Notes: a model not told the origin generated them from the sequence alone. Shown: positions 44,247 to 53,032, numbered from the stretch's first letter. The stretch is DNA of 64,000 nt from Streptomyces sp. NRRL F-525 (GCF_000716605.1 NZ_JNXE01000040.1:30834-94833), one strand, 5' to 3'. Numbers and translations: made by a program.

Positions 44247-44412
44247 CCCCGCCCGGCCGGAGCGGGGAGCCGGTACGGGGCCAGGGCCGTCCCCGTGCAT
44301 CCCCACCGGCCTCGGCCGCCTGACCAATAGCCGACCTCGGCTGTCTGACCACCAGCCGGTCTCGGCCGTCCGACCACACCAGAAACAGCAACACCCGCAA
44401 GGAGAAACCCTG

Positions 44413-44835
44413 ATGAGCACCACCACCGCCGTAGCCCCGCTGACCACCCAGGACGCCGAAGCGCTCGTCGCCGAGGCTCGCCGAGCCGCGGAGGCCGCCG
44501 GGGTCACCGTGAGCATCACCGTGTTGGACGCTGGCGGTCATCTGCTCGCCTTCCGGCGGGACGACCAGGCTGTGCTGATCTCCGGTGAGACCAGCACCCG
44601 CAAGGCGTACACCGCGCTCCAGTTGAACGCGCCCACCGCCGACCTCGTCGACGCCGTCCAGCCCGGAGGCCTCTTCCACACCCTGCCCACCGCGCTCGAC
44701 AGGCCGCTGCTGTTCATCGCGGGCGGCATCCCGGTGCACCGCGACGGCCGGCTGATCGGGGCGATCGGGGTCGGTGGCGGCGCGCCGACGCAGGACCACG
44801 GCTTCGCGCAGGCCGCCGTAGAGGCGCTTGCCTGA
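44413..44835 (+). CDS. GlcG/HbpS-like haem-binding-domain protein
   Basis: 140 residues, ATG with AAGGAGA upstream. The fold signature is clear: ALVAEARRAAEAAGVTVSITVLDAGGHLLAFRRDDQA, then SGETSTRKAYTAL and GGIPVHRDGRLIGAIGVGGGAPTQDHGFAQAAVEAL. GlcG family proteins occur with glycolate or propanediol use; the secreted HbpS of Streptomyces is a haem sensor. No signal peptide is seen here, so it is cytoplasmic. It follows the MFS gene by 166 bases and may be regulated with it. Confidence 0.87.
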   Translation: MSTTTAVAPLTTQDAEALVAEARRAAEAAGVTVSITVLDAGGHLLAFRRDDQAVLISGETSTRKAYTALQLNAPTADLVDAVQPGGLFHTLPTALDRPLLFIAGGIPVHRDGRLIGAIGVGGGAPTQDHGFAQAAVEALA

Positions 44836-44851
44836 CGTCTCTGGTGACGGA

Positions 44852-44890
44852 AACGCCGGTTCCCGACGAGGTAGGTCGGGAACCGGCGTT
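44852..44890. terminator. Bidirectional terminator between convergent genes
   Basis: Perfect 16-bp stem AACGCCGGTTCCCGAC with a 7-base loop, ending in GCGTT, between the GlcG-like gene and the double GNAT gene. Confidence 0.88.
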
Positions 44891-44907
44891 CTGCGTGTGC
44901 GGGAGTG

Positions 44908-45846
44908 TCAGCCGGCCGCGACCGTCAGGGGCGCGAAGCGTCGGGTCCAGTCGCCGGGCAGTTCGGCGATGCCGTACGTCATCACCGAGTTGAAGGCGGA
45001 GGAGACGAGGCCGTGTTCCTTCGCCCAGGACAGCAGATCCTCGTGGCGTACGTCGATGTCGGTGCGCAGAGGACGGTCGGTGCGGGCGGCGAGGGAGGCG
45101 AGGAGGGCCTTCGCCGTCTCCGTGTCCTGAGCGATCAGGGGGCCCACGACCTGGGTGTCCATGTTGGGCCAGGCGGCCGCGTAGCCGATGATCCGGCCGT
45201 TCTCCTCAGCCACCCTCAACTGGTCGGAGAAGGCGGGCAGTCGCGTGATGAGGGGCGTGCGATCGGTGCCGAAGACCGTCTCGTCGAGGCTGAGGATGCC
45301 GGTGAGGTCCTCGGCCATGGCCGCACGGGTGGCGATCGGGGACTCGGGTGCGGCCGGTGTGAAGTGACCGCGCAGTGTCTCGGCCCGGCCGGTCGCCTTG
45401 AAGCCGAGTTCTTCGTAGAGCGGGCGGCCGTTCGGAGTCGCGTACAGGGTCAGCGGTGTGGTGCCCATCGCGGAGACCAGGTGGCGCATCAGGCGGCGTC
45501 CGACGCCCTGGCGGGCGTACCGCTCGGCGACCAGGACCATGCCGATGGCAACCAGATCCGGGCGGTCCTGCGGGCCGTACTCCGTGGTGACGCAGGCCGC
45601 GAGGAGGCCGCCCTCGGGGGCGTCGATGCCGTAGCCCTTCCCGGCGCTGAGGAGGAAGCCCCACTTGTGTTCCTCGCGTGGCCACCCCCGGTCCTCGGAC
45701 AGGTCGGCGCAGGCGAGGCGATCGCGGAGCGTCAGCCGGCGGATGGGCAGAGCGGCGAGGGAAGGAGTCGGCACGCAGGTCAGGCTGTCTGACGTGCGTT
45801 GTCGGCGTCCACCTGTTTCCGGTGAGACGTACGTGCTTTTGGCCAT
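44908..45846 (-). CDS. Tandem-domain GNAT acetyltransferase
   Basis: 312 residues from ATG at 45846. A GTG at 45774, just before PTPSLAALPIRRLTLRD, is equally plausible (288 residues); neither has a good ribosome binding site. The first GNAT domain has VLVAERYARQGVGRRLMRHLVSAM and the marker LYEELGFKATG. The second starts near TRAAMAEDLTGILSLDETVFGTDRTPLI and lacks the canonical R/Q-x-x-G-x-G loop, so it may be degenerate. This layout resembles the Eis/double-GNAT type without the sterol-carrier-like domain. It is convergent with the GlcG-like gene. Confidence 0.8.
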   Translation of the reverse strand: MAKSTYVSPETGGRRQRTSDSLTCVPTPSLAALPIRRLTLRDRLACADLSEDRGWPREEHKWGFLLSAGKGYGIDAPEGGLLAACVTTEYGPQDRPDLVAIGMVLVAERYARQGVGRRLMRHLVSAMGTTPLTLYATPNGRPLYEELGFKATGRAETLRGHFTPAAPESPIATRAAMAEDLTGILSLDETVFGTDRTPLITRLPAFSDQLRVAEENGRIIGYAAAWPNMDTQVVGPLIAQDTETAKALLASLAARTDRPLRTDIDVRHEDLLSWAKEHGLVSSAFNSVMTYGIAELPGDWTRRFAPLTVAAG

Positions 45847-45885
45847 GTCGTGATCAGCGGCACAACGCACCCACAGAAGCCGGAT

Positions 45886-45899
45886 GTTTCACGTGAAAC
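45886..45899. promoter_or_regulatory. parS: parS site (perfect)
   Basis: GTTTCACGTGAAAC between divergent genes, with near-complementary GCCGG/CCGGC flanks; upstream of the HAD gene. Confidence 0.95.
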
Positions 45900-45969
45900 A
45901 CCGGCGAACGGCGAGCATCCGGCAGCCTCGCGGAAGGTGCCACAGCTCCGCCCACTAATCTCGTGGCTC

Positions 45970-46605
45970 ATGGCGAGACTTCATCTCTTCGACCTCGACG
46001 GCACTTTGCTGCACGGAACCAGCGCACCCCTGGAGATCTCCCGCCAACTCGGCCTGGAATCCGAGACGGTGGAACTCGAGCAGGCGATCTCGGCCGGGCT
46101 GATCGGGCCGCCGGAGTACGCGACCCGCGTGTACACGCTGTGGGCGAATCTCACCGAGGCGCATGTGGCGGCGGCCTTCGAAGAGGCGCCGTGGTTGGCG
46201 CGGATCCGTGAGGTCTGGGCCGAGATCAGGAGCGCCGGTGAATACTGCGCCGTCGTATCGCTCTCGCCTTCCTTCTTTGTGGAACGGCTCACGGGCTGGG
46301 GCGCCCACGCGGCACACGGATCGCTTTTCCCCGCCGTGCCGTTCACCACGCCGTCCATGGACCTGGGCGGAGTCCTCAACTCCGCTGCCAAGGTGGTGAT
46401 CGCGGATCGGCTGTGTGAGGAGTTCGGGGTGACGCGGGCGGACTGTGTCGCTTACGGCGACTCGATGTCGGACAAGGACCTGTTCGGCGTCGTGCCCGTC
46501 TCCGTCGCGGTCAACGCGGATCAGCATCTGACGGGCCTCGCGACCCACTCCTATGAGGGGCGGGATCTGTGGGATGCCTACGAATTGGTGCGCGGCGCCC
46601 GGTAA
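45970..46605 (+). CDS. HAD-superfamily (HAD-IB, phosphoserine-phosphatase-like) hydrolase
   Basis: 211 residues from ATG at 45970. All HAD motifs are present: HLFDLDGTLLHG (motif I, DxD nucleophile), VVSLSPSFF (motif II Ser), AAKVVIADRL (motif III Lys) and AYGDSMSDKDLFG (motif IV). The helical cap between motifs I and II is of the IB type. It most likely removes phosphate from a small metabolite; the substrate is not determined. There is no ribosome binding site, but TAATCT lies 8 bases before the ATG, so the transcript may be leaderless. Confidence 0.88.
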   Translation: MARLHLFDLDGTLLHGTSAPLEISRQLGLESETVELEQAISAGLIGPPEYATRVYTLWANLTEAHVAAAFEEAPWLARIREVWAEIRSAGEYCAVVSLSPSFFVERLTGWGAHAAHGSLFPAVPFTTPSMDLGGVLNSAAKVVIADRLCEEFGVTRADCVAYGDSMSDKDLFGVVPVSVAVNADQHLTGLATHSYEGRDLWDAYELVRGAR

Positions 46606-46908
46606 TTGAGGGAATCGATGGTTCGCCCCTCCCCTGTTCGCGGGGGAGTGAGGCGGCATTTGTGCGCGGAGCGCGGGCCGGTAGGGTCGACTCCGGTTCT
46701 TGTCCGGAGCCGGACGCCGCGTGAGAGTACTGCGGGCAATGTCACACTCTCGCCTTACTTGTCCGTACGCAGTGGGAATGTGGGTTGGATATGGCTGTAT
46801 CGGCAGCTTGACCGAACGGGGAGAAGCAAGCCGTCCGCGCGGAAGCAGTCAGCTTCCGGCTGAGGAAGCGCGCAGACCGACCGAAAGATGTTCGAGGCGA
46901 GGCACACC
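46606..46908. promoter_or_regulatory. Intergenic region before the flavohaemoglobin-like gene
   Basis: About 300 bases with no credible gene. A short hairpin, CTCCCC with GGGGAG (46629-46648), may end HAD transcription. The remainder is relatively AT-rich near 46755-46800 and presumably holds the promoter of the next gene, but I cannot assign hexamers reliably. Confidence 0.4.
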
Positions 46909-48696
46909 ATGGACGCTCCGACCACCCCGTCGGCCGACAACGGCTCGTCCGGCGGCAGCGGCGGAGGCGGAGCCGGCTGGTTCACTCCGCGCAAGCAGCC
47001 GGAGGTGCCTCCGGGCGAAGAACGCGGGGCGACGGAGGGGCGGCGTCCGGCCGTGCTGCGTCCGGTCCGCAGGGGTGCGGCGGCGGGGAGCACGGAGCTT
47101 CCGCCCACGGAGAGTTCGGCCCCTTCGACTCCACAGGCCCCCTCGGCTCCTCCCGCTCTCTCGACTCCGCCGGCTTCGGCACCTCCTCCCACCCTCTCGA
47201 CTCCGCCGGCCTCGGCAGCCCCACCCGCCCCGTCGGCTCCGAGCGGCGACCATGCAGTGGACCATCCGTACGGGCACGCCGCTCAGCGGGACGTGGCGCC
47301 CGGGCAGCAGCGAATACCGTCGGCCGTGACCGCCCCGCAGGTCTCGCTCCCCGTCCAGCCCTCGTCCCCTGCCCAGCCCTCAACTCCCGCGCAGCCCACG
47401 GCTCCTGCCCCCGCGCCGACGGCACCCCGGCCTCCGGCGCCGCAGCCTCCTGCACCTGCTCCGGCCGTCGCCGAGGCAGCCCCGGCCGCCCTTGCCCCCG
47501 CCCCCGTACCGGCTCCCGTGCGCGTGCCCGCCCAGCGTTCTTCCGGCCCCGCCACCGTCACCGCCTCCGCCACCGAGAAGGCATCCCCGGACGCCGTACT
47601 CATCCGCCGGACGATGGCCGAGGTCGGTCCCGTGGCCGACAAGGTCACCTCGTACTTCTACGCGCTGCTCTTCGTGCGCCACCCCGAGCTGCGGTCGCTG
47701 TTCCCGGCGGCGATGGACACCCAGCGGGACCGGTTGCTCAAGGCACTGCTGACCGCCGCCGAGCACATCGACAACACCGAGGTCCTCGTCGCGTATCTGC
47801 AGAACCTCGGCCGCGGACACCGCAAGTACGGTACGCGGCCCGAGCACTACCCGGCCGTCGGCGAGTGCCTCATCGGCGCGCTGAACAAGTACGCCTCCGG
47901 TGTCTGGGACGCCGAGACGGAGGCGGCCTGGGTGCGGGCGTACACGACGATCTCTCAGGTCATGATCGACGCGGCCGCCGCGGACGAACTGCGCGCCCCG
48001 CCCTGGTGGCACGCGGAGGTCGTCACCCACGACCTCAGGACCCGGGACGTCGCCGTCGTCACCCTCCGCCCGGACCAGCCCTACCCCTTCCTCGCCGGGC
48101 AGTACACGAGCTTGGAGACACCTTGGTGGCCGCGGATCTGGCGGCACTACTCCTTCGCCTCCGCGCCCCGCTCGGACGGACTGCTGACCTTCCACGTGAA
48201 GGCCGTCCCCGCGGGCTGGGTCTCGAACGCGCTGGTGCACCGCGCCCGGCCCGGCGACGTCATCCGGCTCGGCCCGCCGACCGGCTCGATGACCGTGGAC
48301 CACACCACCGACAGCGGACTGCTCTGCGTCGGCGGCGGCACCGGCATAGCGCCGATCAAGGCACTCGTCGAGGACGTCGCCGAACGCGGCGAGCGGCGCC
48401 CGGTGGAGGTGTTCTACGGCGCCCGTACCGACCACGACCTCTATGACATCGACACGATGCTCCGGCTCCAGCAGTCGCACCCGTGGCTCGCGGTCCGGCC
48501 GATCGTCGACCGGCAGGGGAATCTCCAACTCCCGGACGCCATCCGCACATACGGGCCGTGGAACGAGTTCGACGCCTACGTCTCCGGGCCGCCCGGAATG
48601 ATCCGCAGCGGTGTCCACGCCCTGAGGGACGCCGGTATCCCGACGGAGCGCATACGGCACGACTCGGTCGAGGAGTTGGTGGGCGCCGGGGACTGA
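46909..48696 (+). CDS. Globin-FAD/NAD reductase (flavohaemoprotein-like) with long Pro/Ala leader
   Basis: 595 residues from ATG at 46909 (GAGG 8 bases upstream; another ATG at 46888). The first 220 residues are low-complexity Pro, Ala, Ser and Thr, unlike standard flavohaemoglobins of about 400. A globin domain follows (about residues 225-360: VLIRRTMAEVGPVADKVTSYFYALLFVRHPELRSLFP), with proximal His in GRGHRKYG. The FAD domain contains GQYTSLETPWWPRIWRHYSFAS and the NAD domain CVGGGTGIAPIKALVEDV, then VSGPPGMI. Such enzymes oxidise nitric oxide to nitrate or reduce haem. The leader may be an interaction or spacer region. Confidence 0.88.
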   Translation: MDAPTTPSADNGSSGGSGGGGAGWFTPRKQPEVPPGEERGATEGRRPAVLRPVRRGAAAGSTELPPTESSAPSTPQAPSAPPALSTPPASAPPPTLSTPPASAAPPAPSAPSGDHAVDHPYGHAAQRDVAPGQQRIPSAVTAPQVSLPVQPSSPAQPSTPAQPTAPAPAPTAPRPPAPQPPAPAPAVAEAAPAALAPAPVPAPVRVPAQRSSGPATVTASATEKASPDAVLIRRTMAEVGPVADKVTSYFYALLFVRHPELRSLFPAAMDTQRDRLLKALLTAAEHIDNTEVLVAYLQNLGRGHRKYGTRPEHYPAVGECLIGALNKYASGVWDAETEAAWVRAYTTISQVMIDAAAADELRAPPWWHAEVVTHDLRTRDVAVVTLRPDQPYPFLAGQYTSLETPWWPRIWRHYSFASAPRSDGLLTFHVKAVPAGWVSNALVHRARPGDVIRLGPPTGSMTVDHTTDSGLLCVGGGTGIAPIKALVEDVAERGERRPVEVFYGARTDHDLYDIDTMLRLQQSHPWLAVRPIVDRQGNLQLPDAIRTYGPWNEFDAYVSGPPGMIRSGVHALRDAGIPTERIRHDSVEELVGAGD

Positions 48697-48712
48697 CCCG
48701 GTACCGGAGGCG

Positions 48713-49195
48713 TCAGCCCAGGTCGGGGGCGTGCATCGCGAGGACGCCTTCGATGTTGCCGTCCAGGTAGTGCCGTAGCGACAGGGGCACGAGGTGGACG
48801 GACGCGATGCCGACCCGGGTGAAGGGCACTCTGACGATCTCGTACTCGCCGAGAGGCTCGTCCACTTCGGGGCCGTGGCGTAGCGCCGGGTCCATGGACT
48901 CCAGGTGGCAGACGAAGAAGTGCTGCACCTTCACGCCGGTCGAGGCCGCGTCCGCGCCGATGTGCTCGACGGTGTCCACGAAGCAGGGCACCACGTCGGT
49001 GATCTTGGCGCCGAGCTCCTCGTACACCTCCCGGTGCAGGGCGTCGACGACGGTGGTGTCCTCGGGTTCGACCCCGCCACCGGGCGTGACCCAGTAGGGA
49101 TCGACACCTGGCTTGGTGCGCTTGATCAGGATCAGGGCGTCGCCGTCGAGGAGAACGGCACGTGCGGTGCGCTTGACCACGGGTCGGACGGTCAT
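48713..49195 (-). CDS. Nudix hydrolase
   Basis: 160 residues from ATG at 49195. The Nudix box reads GGGVEPEDTTVVDALHREVYEELGA (near residues 40-64), with REVYEELG intact and one unusual Asp in place of the common Gly-Glu pair after Pro. The preceding ALILIKRTKPGVDPYWVTPGG is typical. Members hydrolyse nucleoside diphosphates linked to another moiety; the substrate is unknown. It is divergent from no gene: the LysR gene upstream is on the same strand, with two degenerate parS sites between them. Confidence 0.88.
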   Translation of the reverse strand: MTVRPVVKRTARAVLLDGDALILIKRTKPGVDPYWVTPGGGVEPEDTTVVDALHREVYEELGAKITDVVPCFVDTVEHIGADAASTGVKVQHFFVCHLESMDPALRHGPEVDEPLGEYEIVRVPFTRVGIASVHLVPLSLRHYLDGNIEGVLAMHAPDLG

Positions 49196-49216
49196 GGGAG
49201 AAATGTGGCCCCGCTG

Positions 49217-49230
49217 GTTCCACGTGAAAC
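49217..49230. promoter_or_regulatory. parS: parS-like site (one mismatch)
   Basis: GTTCCACGTGAAAC: position 4 is C instead of T. First of a pair in the Nudix-LysR gap. Confidence 0.75.
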
Positions 49231-49266
49231 ATCGCAAGACGTGACCTTGGCGGTTCGGAGCGTGAT

Positions 49267-49280
49267 GTTTCACGTGGAAC
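49267..49280. promoter_or_regulatory. parS: parS-like site (one mismatch)
   Basis: GTTTCACGTGGAAC: one A-to-G change at the mirror-image position of the previous site's mismatch. Confidence 0.75.
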
Positions 49281-49317
49281 CAGGGAGTTCACCGCGGAAG
49301 GGTGGCAAAGTCCCTGG

Positions 49318-50223
49318 TCAGGCCCAGTTGGCCGCGGCCCGCTGAAGCCACTCGTGGGCCCGGGCGATGTGCGGCATTGCGAGAGTGCCGGTCCGCACCA
49401 CCAGGAAATACGTCCGCAGCGGCGGAATCGCGGGTTCGTGGAGCGGGACGACCTCGCCGCGCTTCAGCGCCAGGGCACACAGATAGCGGGGCAGCACCGC
49501 GAGCCCGGCGCCCGCGATCGCACACGCGAGGACCGCGCGGAGGTCCGGCACGATCACGGTTCCCGGGGCGGCCGGGCGGGAGTCGAAGACCGATGCCCAG
49601 TACCGGGAGACGAAGGGCAGCGACTCGTGGACCTCGATCACGGGGAGGTCGTCCGGGGCGGGCGTGTCCTTGGGGCCGAACTGCGCGGAGCCGAGCTGCT
49701 CCGCCCGGTGCGGGGCGGCGACCAGGACGTGCTCCTCGTCGCAGAGCGTCGTCGCGGTGAGCAGAGCACCGCGCGGACGGGCCGTACTGATGGCCAGATC
49801 ATGATGTCCGGCGGCCAGCCCCTCCAGGGTCTCCTCGGCGTTCCCGAAGGACGCGCGCAGTGCGAAGGCCTGGCCGTCGTCGCCGGTCAGCTCCGTGAGC
49901 GCGGGCAGGGCCCGCTCGGCGGTGAACTCGGGGGGACCGGCGAGATGCAGGGTGCGCAGCGAGGCGTCGTTGTCGGGCCCCGTCTCGGCTATCTCCACGA
50001 GGGCGTCGAGATGGGGCGCGGCCTTGTGCGCGAGTTCGTCGCCCATGGTCGTGGGGGTGACCCCGCGGGCCTGGCGCAGGAACAGGGGGCGGCCCAACTG
50101 CCGTTCCAGGGTGCGGATCTGGGACGTCACCGCCGGCTGCGAGAGGCCGAGCAGGGCCGCGGCGCGGGTGAAGGAACCGGCCCGGTGCACGGTCACGAAG
50201 GTGCGCAGCAAGGCCAGATCCAT
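49318..50223 (-). CDS. LysR-family transcriptional regulator
   Basis: 301 residues from ATG at 50223. The N-terminal winged helix is clear: MDLALLRTFVTVHRAGSFTRAAALLGLSQPAVTSQIRTLERQLGRPLFLRQARGVTPT. The remaining 210 residues form the ligand-binding domain (TLHLAGPPEFTAERALPAL, then AISTARPRGALLTATTLCDEEHVLV, and a C-terminal GAGLAVLPRYLCALAL). Target genes are not obvious; the neighbouring cystathionine-type enzyme gene is on the same strand upstream and the Nudix gene downstream. Confidence 0.93.
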   Translation of the reverse strand: MDLALLRTFVTVHRAGSFTRAAALLGLSQPAVTSQIRTLERQLGRPLFLRQARGVTPTTMGDELAHKAAPHLDALVEIAETGPDNDASLRTLHLAGPPEFTAERALPALTELTGDDGQAFALRASFGNAEETLEGLAAGHHDLAISTARPRGALLTATTLCDEEHVLVAAPHRAEQLGSAQFGPKDTPAPDDLPVIEVHESLPFVSRYWASVFDSRPAAPGTVIVPDLRAVLACAIAGAGLAVLPRYLCALALKRGEVVPLHEPAIPPLRTYFLVVRTGTLAMPHIARAHEWLQRAAANWA

Positions 50224-50372
50224 GGCACGCACTCTCCTCTCCCCACCCTTCCTCCGGCCCCGGGCAGGGCCCAACTATAAATAAGTCGATAGGCCTCTGT
50301 CGCTACTGTGATTGGACACTGACACAGAGTCAACTAGCCTTGTGCGCGCGGTTCTTCGCGCGCAGAACCGAG

Positions 50373-50409
50373 GACGGTCCGAGCCACGAGGGGGGAGGCT
50401 CGGACCGTC
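50373..50409 (-). terminator. Terminator after the cystathionine-type gene
   Basis: 13-bp stem GACGGTCCGAGCC with an 11-base loop, about 40 bases past the stop of the gene ending at 50452 on the minus strand. Confidence 0.75.
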
Positions 50410-50451
50410 CGTTGTGCGTGGCCGGACACCGGCCGGCGGTCCGTAAAGCGC

Positions 50452-51597
50452 TCACCGCGCCGACTCGTCCAGCGCACGCAGCACATCGGCCACCAGGTCC
50501 TCGGGGTCCTCGGCACCGACCGAGAGCCGAACGAAGCCCTCCGGTACCGCGTCCCCGCCCCAGCGCCCGCGCCGCTCGGCGGTCGACCGCACCCCGCCGA
50601 AGCTCGTCGCGTCGTCCACGAGCCGCAGCGCGTCGAGAAAACGCTCGGCACGCGCGCGGGTGGGCAGCGTGAACGACACCACACACCCGTAGCGCCGCAT
50701 CTGCTGCGAGGCGATCTTGTACGAGGGATCGTCGGGCAGCCCCGGATAGCGCAGCCCCGTCACATCGGCGCGTTCGCGCAGGGCCTGAGCGAGGATCAGC
50801 GCGGTGGCGTTCTGGCGGTCGACGCGTAGCTGGAGCGTGGCGATCGAGCGATGCGCGAGCCAGGCCTCCATGGGCCCCGGGATCGCGCCGACGACCTTGC
50901 GCCAGCGCCGTACGGCGGTCATCGCGGCGGCGTCGGACCCGGCGACGTACCCGAGGAGGACGTCCCCGTGCCCGGTGAGCTGCTTGGTGCCGCTCGCCAC
51001 GGCGAAGTCGGCGCCGAGTTCCAGCGGGCGCTGCCCCAGGGGCGAGGCGAGGGTGTTGTCGACGGCCACTAGGGCGCCACGCGCGTGTGCCGCATCGGCG
51101 AGCCGTCGTATGTCGCACACGTCGAGACCGGGGTTGGACGGGGTCTCGATCCACAGCAGCTTGGCGCCGTCGAGGAGGTCGAGCTGGGCGTCCCCGCCGG
51201 TCGGCGCGGTGCGCACCTCGATGCCGTACGCCTCCAGCTGCTCGCGCACCAGGGGCAGTACCTGGTAGCCGTCGTCGGGCAGGACGACCGCGTCGCCGGC
51301 GCGCAGCTGGGAGAAGAGCACCGACGAGATGGCGGCCATCCCGGAGGCGAACACGAGCGTCTCGACGTCGTCCTGCCCGGGCGCCTCCAGCTCGCCGATG
51401 GCGTGCTCCAGGTGGGTCCAGGTGGGGTTCTCGTCCCGGCCGTACTTGTACGGGCCCGTCGCCTCGCCGGGGAGATGGAAGTGCGCGGCGAACACCGGCC
51501 CGGGGAGCGTCGGTTCGTACTTGACCGGCTCGGGCAGACCGGCCCGCACCGCGCGCGTGCCGTCTCCTACGCCCTCGTCTGCAGCGGAATCACTCAT
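50452..51597 (-). CDS. Cystathionine gamma-lyase/synthase-family PLP enzyme
   Basis: 381 residues. The Cys/Met-metabolism PLP fold is clear: GPYKYGRDENPTWTHLEHAIGELE, LVFASGMAAISSVL, LLWIETPSNPGLDVCDI and the PLP lysine in VASGTKQLTGHGDVLLG (near residue 207). The C-terminus EGFVRLSVGAEDPEDLVADVLRAL matches the family. It either cleaves cystathionine to cysteine or carries out gamma-replacement; sequence alone does not settle this. It overlaps the upstream ptpA stop by 4 bases (ATGA), so the two are translationally coupled. Confidence 0.9.
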   Translation of the reverse strand: MSDSAADEGVGDGTRAVRAGLPEPVKYEPTLPGPVFAAHFHLPGEATGPYKYGRDENPTWTHLEHAIGELEAPGQDDVETLVFASGMAAISSVLFSQLRAGDAVVLPDDGYQVLPLVREQLEAYGIEVRTAPTGGDAQLDLLDGAKLLWIETPSNPGLDVCDIRRLADAAHARGALVAVDNTLASPLGQRPLELGADFAVASGTKQLTGHGDVLLGYVAGSDAAAMTAVRRWRKVVGAIPGPMEAWLAHRSIATLQLRVDRQNATALILAQALRERADVTGLRYPGLPDDPSYKIASQQMRRYGCVVSFTLPTRARAERFLDALRLVDDATSFGGVRSTAERRGRWGGDAVPEGFVRLSVGAEDPEDLVADVLRALDESAR

Positions 51598-52085
51598 ACC
51601 GCTCGTCCCTCCACTTCGTCGCGCACCGCGGCGAGCAGGCCCTCGCTCGCCGCCTCCACCATCTCAAGACACTCCTCGAAGCCGTCCAGGCCCCCGTAGT
51701 ACGGATCCGGTACGTCGAGGTCGTCGGGGGCGTCGGGATCGTAGGAGCGGAGCAGGTGGACCTTCTGGGCGTCCTGCTCGGTCGGGGCGAGGCGGCGCAG
51801 GGTCTTGCGGTGGCCGGAGTCGAGGGCGATGACGAGGTCCAGGCGGGCGAACCAGGAGGCCTGGAAGCGGCGGGCGGTGTGGTCGGTGCCGTAGCCGTGC
51901 TCCTCCAGGACGGCGACGGCGCGCGGGTCGGCGCCGTCGCCCTCGTGCCAGCCGTCCGTGCCCGCGCTGTCGACCTCGACCAGGCCGTCGAGCCCGGCCT
52001 CCGCCACCCGCGCGCGGAAGACCGATTCGGCCATCGGCGAACGGCAGATGTTGCCGGTGCAGACGAAGCTGACGCGGTACGTCAT
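51594..52085 (-). CDS. ptpA: Low-molecular-weight protein-tyrosine phosphatase
   Basis: 163 residues from ATG at 52085. The catalytic P-loop VCTGNICRSPMAE (C-x5-R, residues about 8-20) and the general-acid DPYYGG near residue 127 are both intact. Cytoplasmic Cys-dependent phosphatase acting on phosphotyrosine; in Streptomyces the PtpA at this locus has been linked to secondary metabolism. It lies 7 bases after the small membrane protein gene and overlaps the PLP-enzyme gene, so the three form one minus-strand operon. Confidence 0.93.
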   Translation of the reverse strand: MTYRVSFVCTGNICRSPMAESVFRARVAEAGLDGLVEVDSAGTDGWHEGDGADPRAVAVLEEHGYGTDHTARRFQASWFARLDLVIALDSGHRKTLRRLAPTEQDAQKVHLLRSYDPDAPDDLDVPDPYYGGLDGFEECLEMVEAASEGLLAAVRDEVEGRAV

Positions 52086-52092
52086 CGCGTGC

Positions 52093-52470
52093 TCAGTCCC
52101 CCTCGGGCAGGACGACGTTGAGCGCCCAGGAGACGACCGAGATGATGAGGCCGCCCAGGACGGCGGTCCAGAAGCCCTCGACATGGAAACTCAGGTCGAG
52201 CTTGTCGGCCAGCCATGAAGTGAGCATCAGCATCAGCGCGTTGACCACCAGGGTGATCAGACCGAGCGTCAGGATGAACAGCGGGAAGGTCAGCACCTTG
52301 ACGATCGGCTTGACCAGGAAGTTCACCAGGCCGAAGACCAGAGCGACGAGGAGCAGCGTCCAGACCTTCTTGAAGGTGCTGTCACCGGTCAGGGTGATCT
52401 TGTCGAGGATCCATACGGCGACCGCCAGGGCACCCGCGTTGGCGATCGTCTTGACTAGGAAATTCTTCAT
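52093..52470 (-). CDS. Phage holin family protein (DUF/4-TM membrane protein)
   Basis: 125 residues from ATG at 52470. Four membrane segments: NAGALAVAVWILDKITL, WTLLLVALVFGLVNFLVKPIVKVLTFPLFILTLGLITLVVNALMLMLTSWLA and FWTAVLGGLIISVVSWALNVVLP. The block FGLVNFLVKPIVKVLTFPLFILTLGL is the signature of the PF04020-type membrane proteins, often called phage holin family although not phage-derived. Function unknown. It is the first gene of the operon with ptpA and divergent from the cupin gene. Confidence 0.85.
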   Translation of the reverse strand: MKNFLVKTIANAGALAVAVWILDKITLTGDSTFKKVWTLLLVALVFGLVNFLVKPIVKVLTFPLFILTLGLITLVVNALMLMLTSWLADKLDLSFHVEGFWTAVLGGLIISVVSWALNVVLPEGD

Positions 52471-52518
52471 GTGTCTGATCGTGACAGAAGAGATCGACTC
52501 CGAGCGTGGACGAGGGCG

Positions 52519-52836
52519 ATGAAGGCATTCCGGTTGGATGAACTGGAGGCGGAGCGTGCCGCCAACGACGGTGCGTACCTGCAGTTCCTGCGCGAGAAGA
52601 ACATGTCGGTCGGCCTGTACGCGCTCGATTCCGGTGAGCACGACCGGCAGCAGCCGCACAACCAGGACGAGGTGTACTTCGTGGTGAGCGGCCGGGCCGC
52701 GATCACCGTCGGCATGGAGACCACCCAGGTGGCGCGGGGCAGCGTGATCTATGTGCCGGCCGGGGTGGCCCACAAGTTCCACCACATCAGCGAGGACCTG
52801 CGGGTGCTGGTGGTGTTCTCGCCGCCGGAAGCCTGA
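52519..52836 (+). CDS. Cupin-domain protein
   Basis: 105 residues from ATG at 52519; a GTG at 52471 that abuts the divergent gene is also possible. A single cupin barrel: SGEHDRQQPHNQDEVYFVVSGRAAITVG (motif 1 with QQPH and E, metal-binding), then GSVIYVPAGVAHKFHHIS (motif 2, with H in GVAHKFHH). It probably binds a metal; the reaction, if any, is unknown. Confidence 0.85.
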   Translation: MKAFRLDELEAERAANDGAYLQFLREKNMSVGLYALDSGEHDRQQPHNQDEVYFVVSGRAAITVGMETTQVARGSVIYVPAGVAHKFHHISEDLRVLVVFSPPEA

Positions 52837-53032
52837 CTCTCCACCCGGAGCCTGACCCGCGTCTCAGGGTTCCCTAGGGGAACGGTCAGGGGAGGACAAG
52901 GGATGCGAGGCCCCCGTTCGGCCTTCGCCCGCCCTAGCATCGAGTGCAGGACATCAGAGATCCGGCACAGGAGTGCCGGACACAGACCGGACCCGGTACG
53001 AGCGACGGGCGGAGAGGTACAGGACGAGGACA

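Noticed and set aside
48187..48202. CTTCCACGTGAAGG, parS-like palindrome in the globin-reductase gene
   Set aside because: At least two mismatches from parS, and it lies in the conserved FAD domain coding sequence; probably chance.
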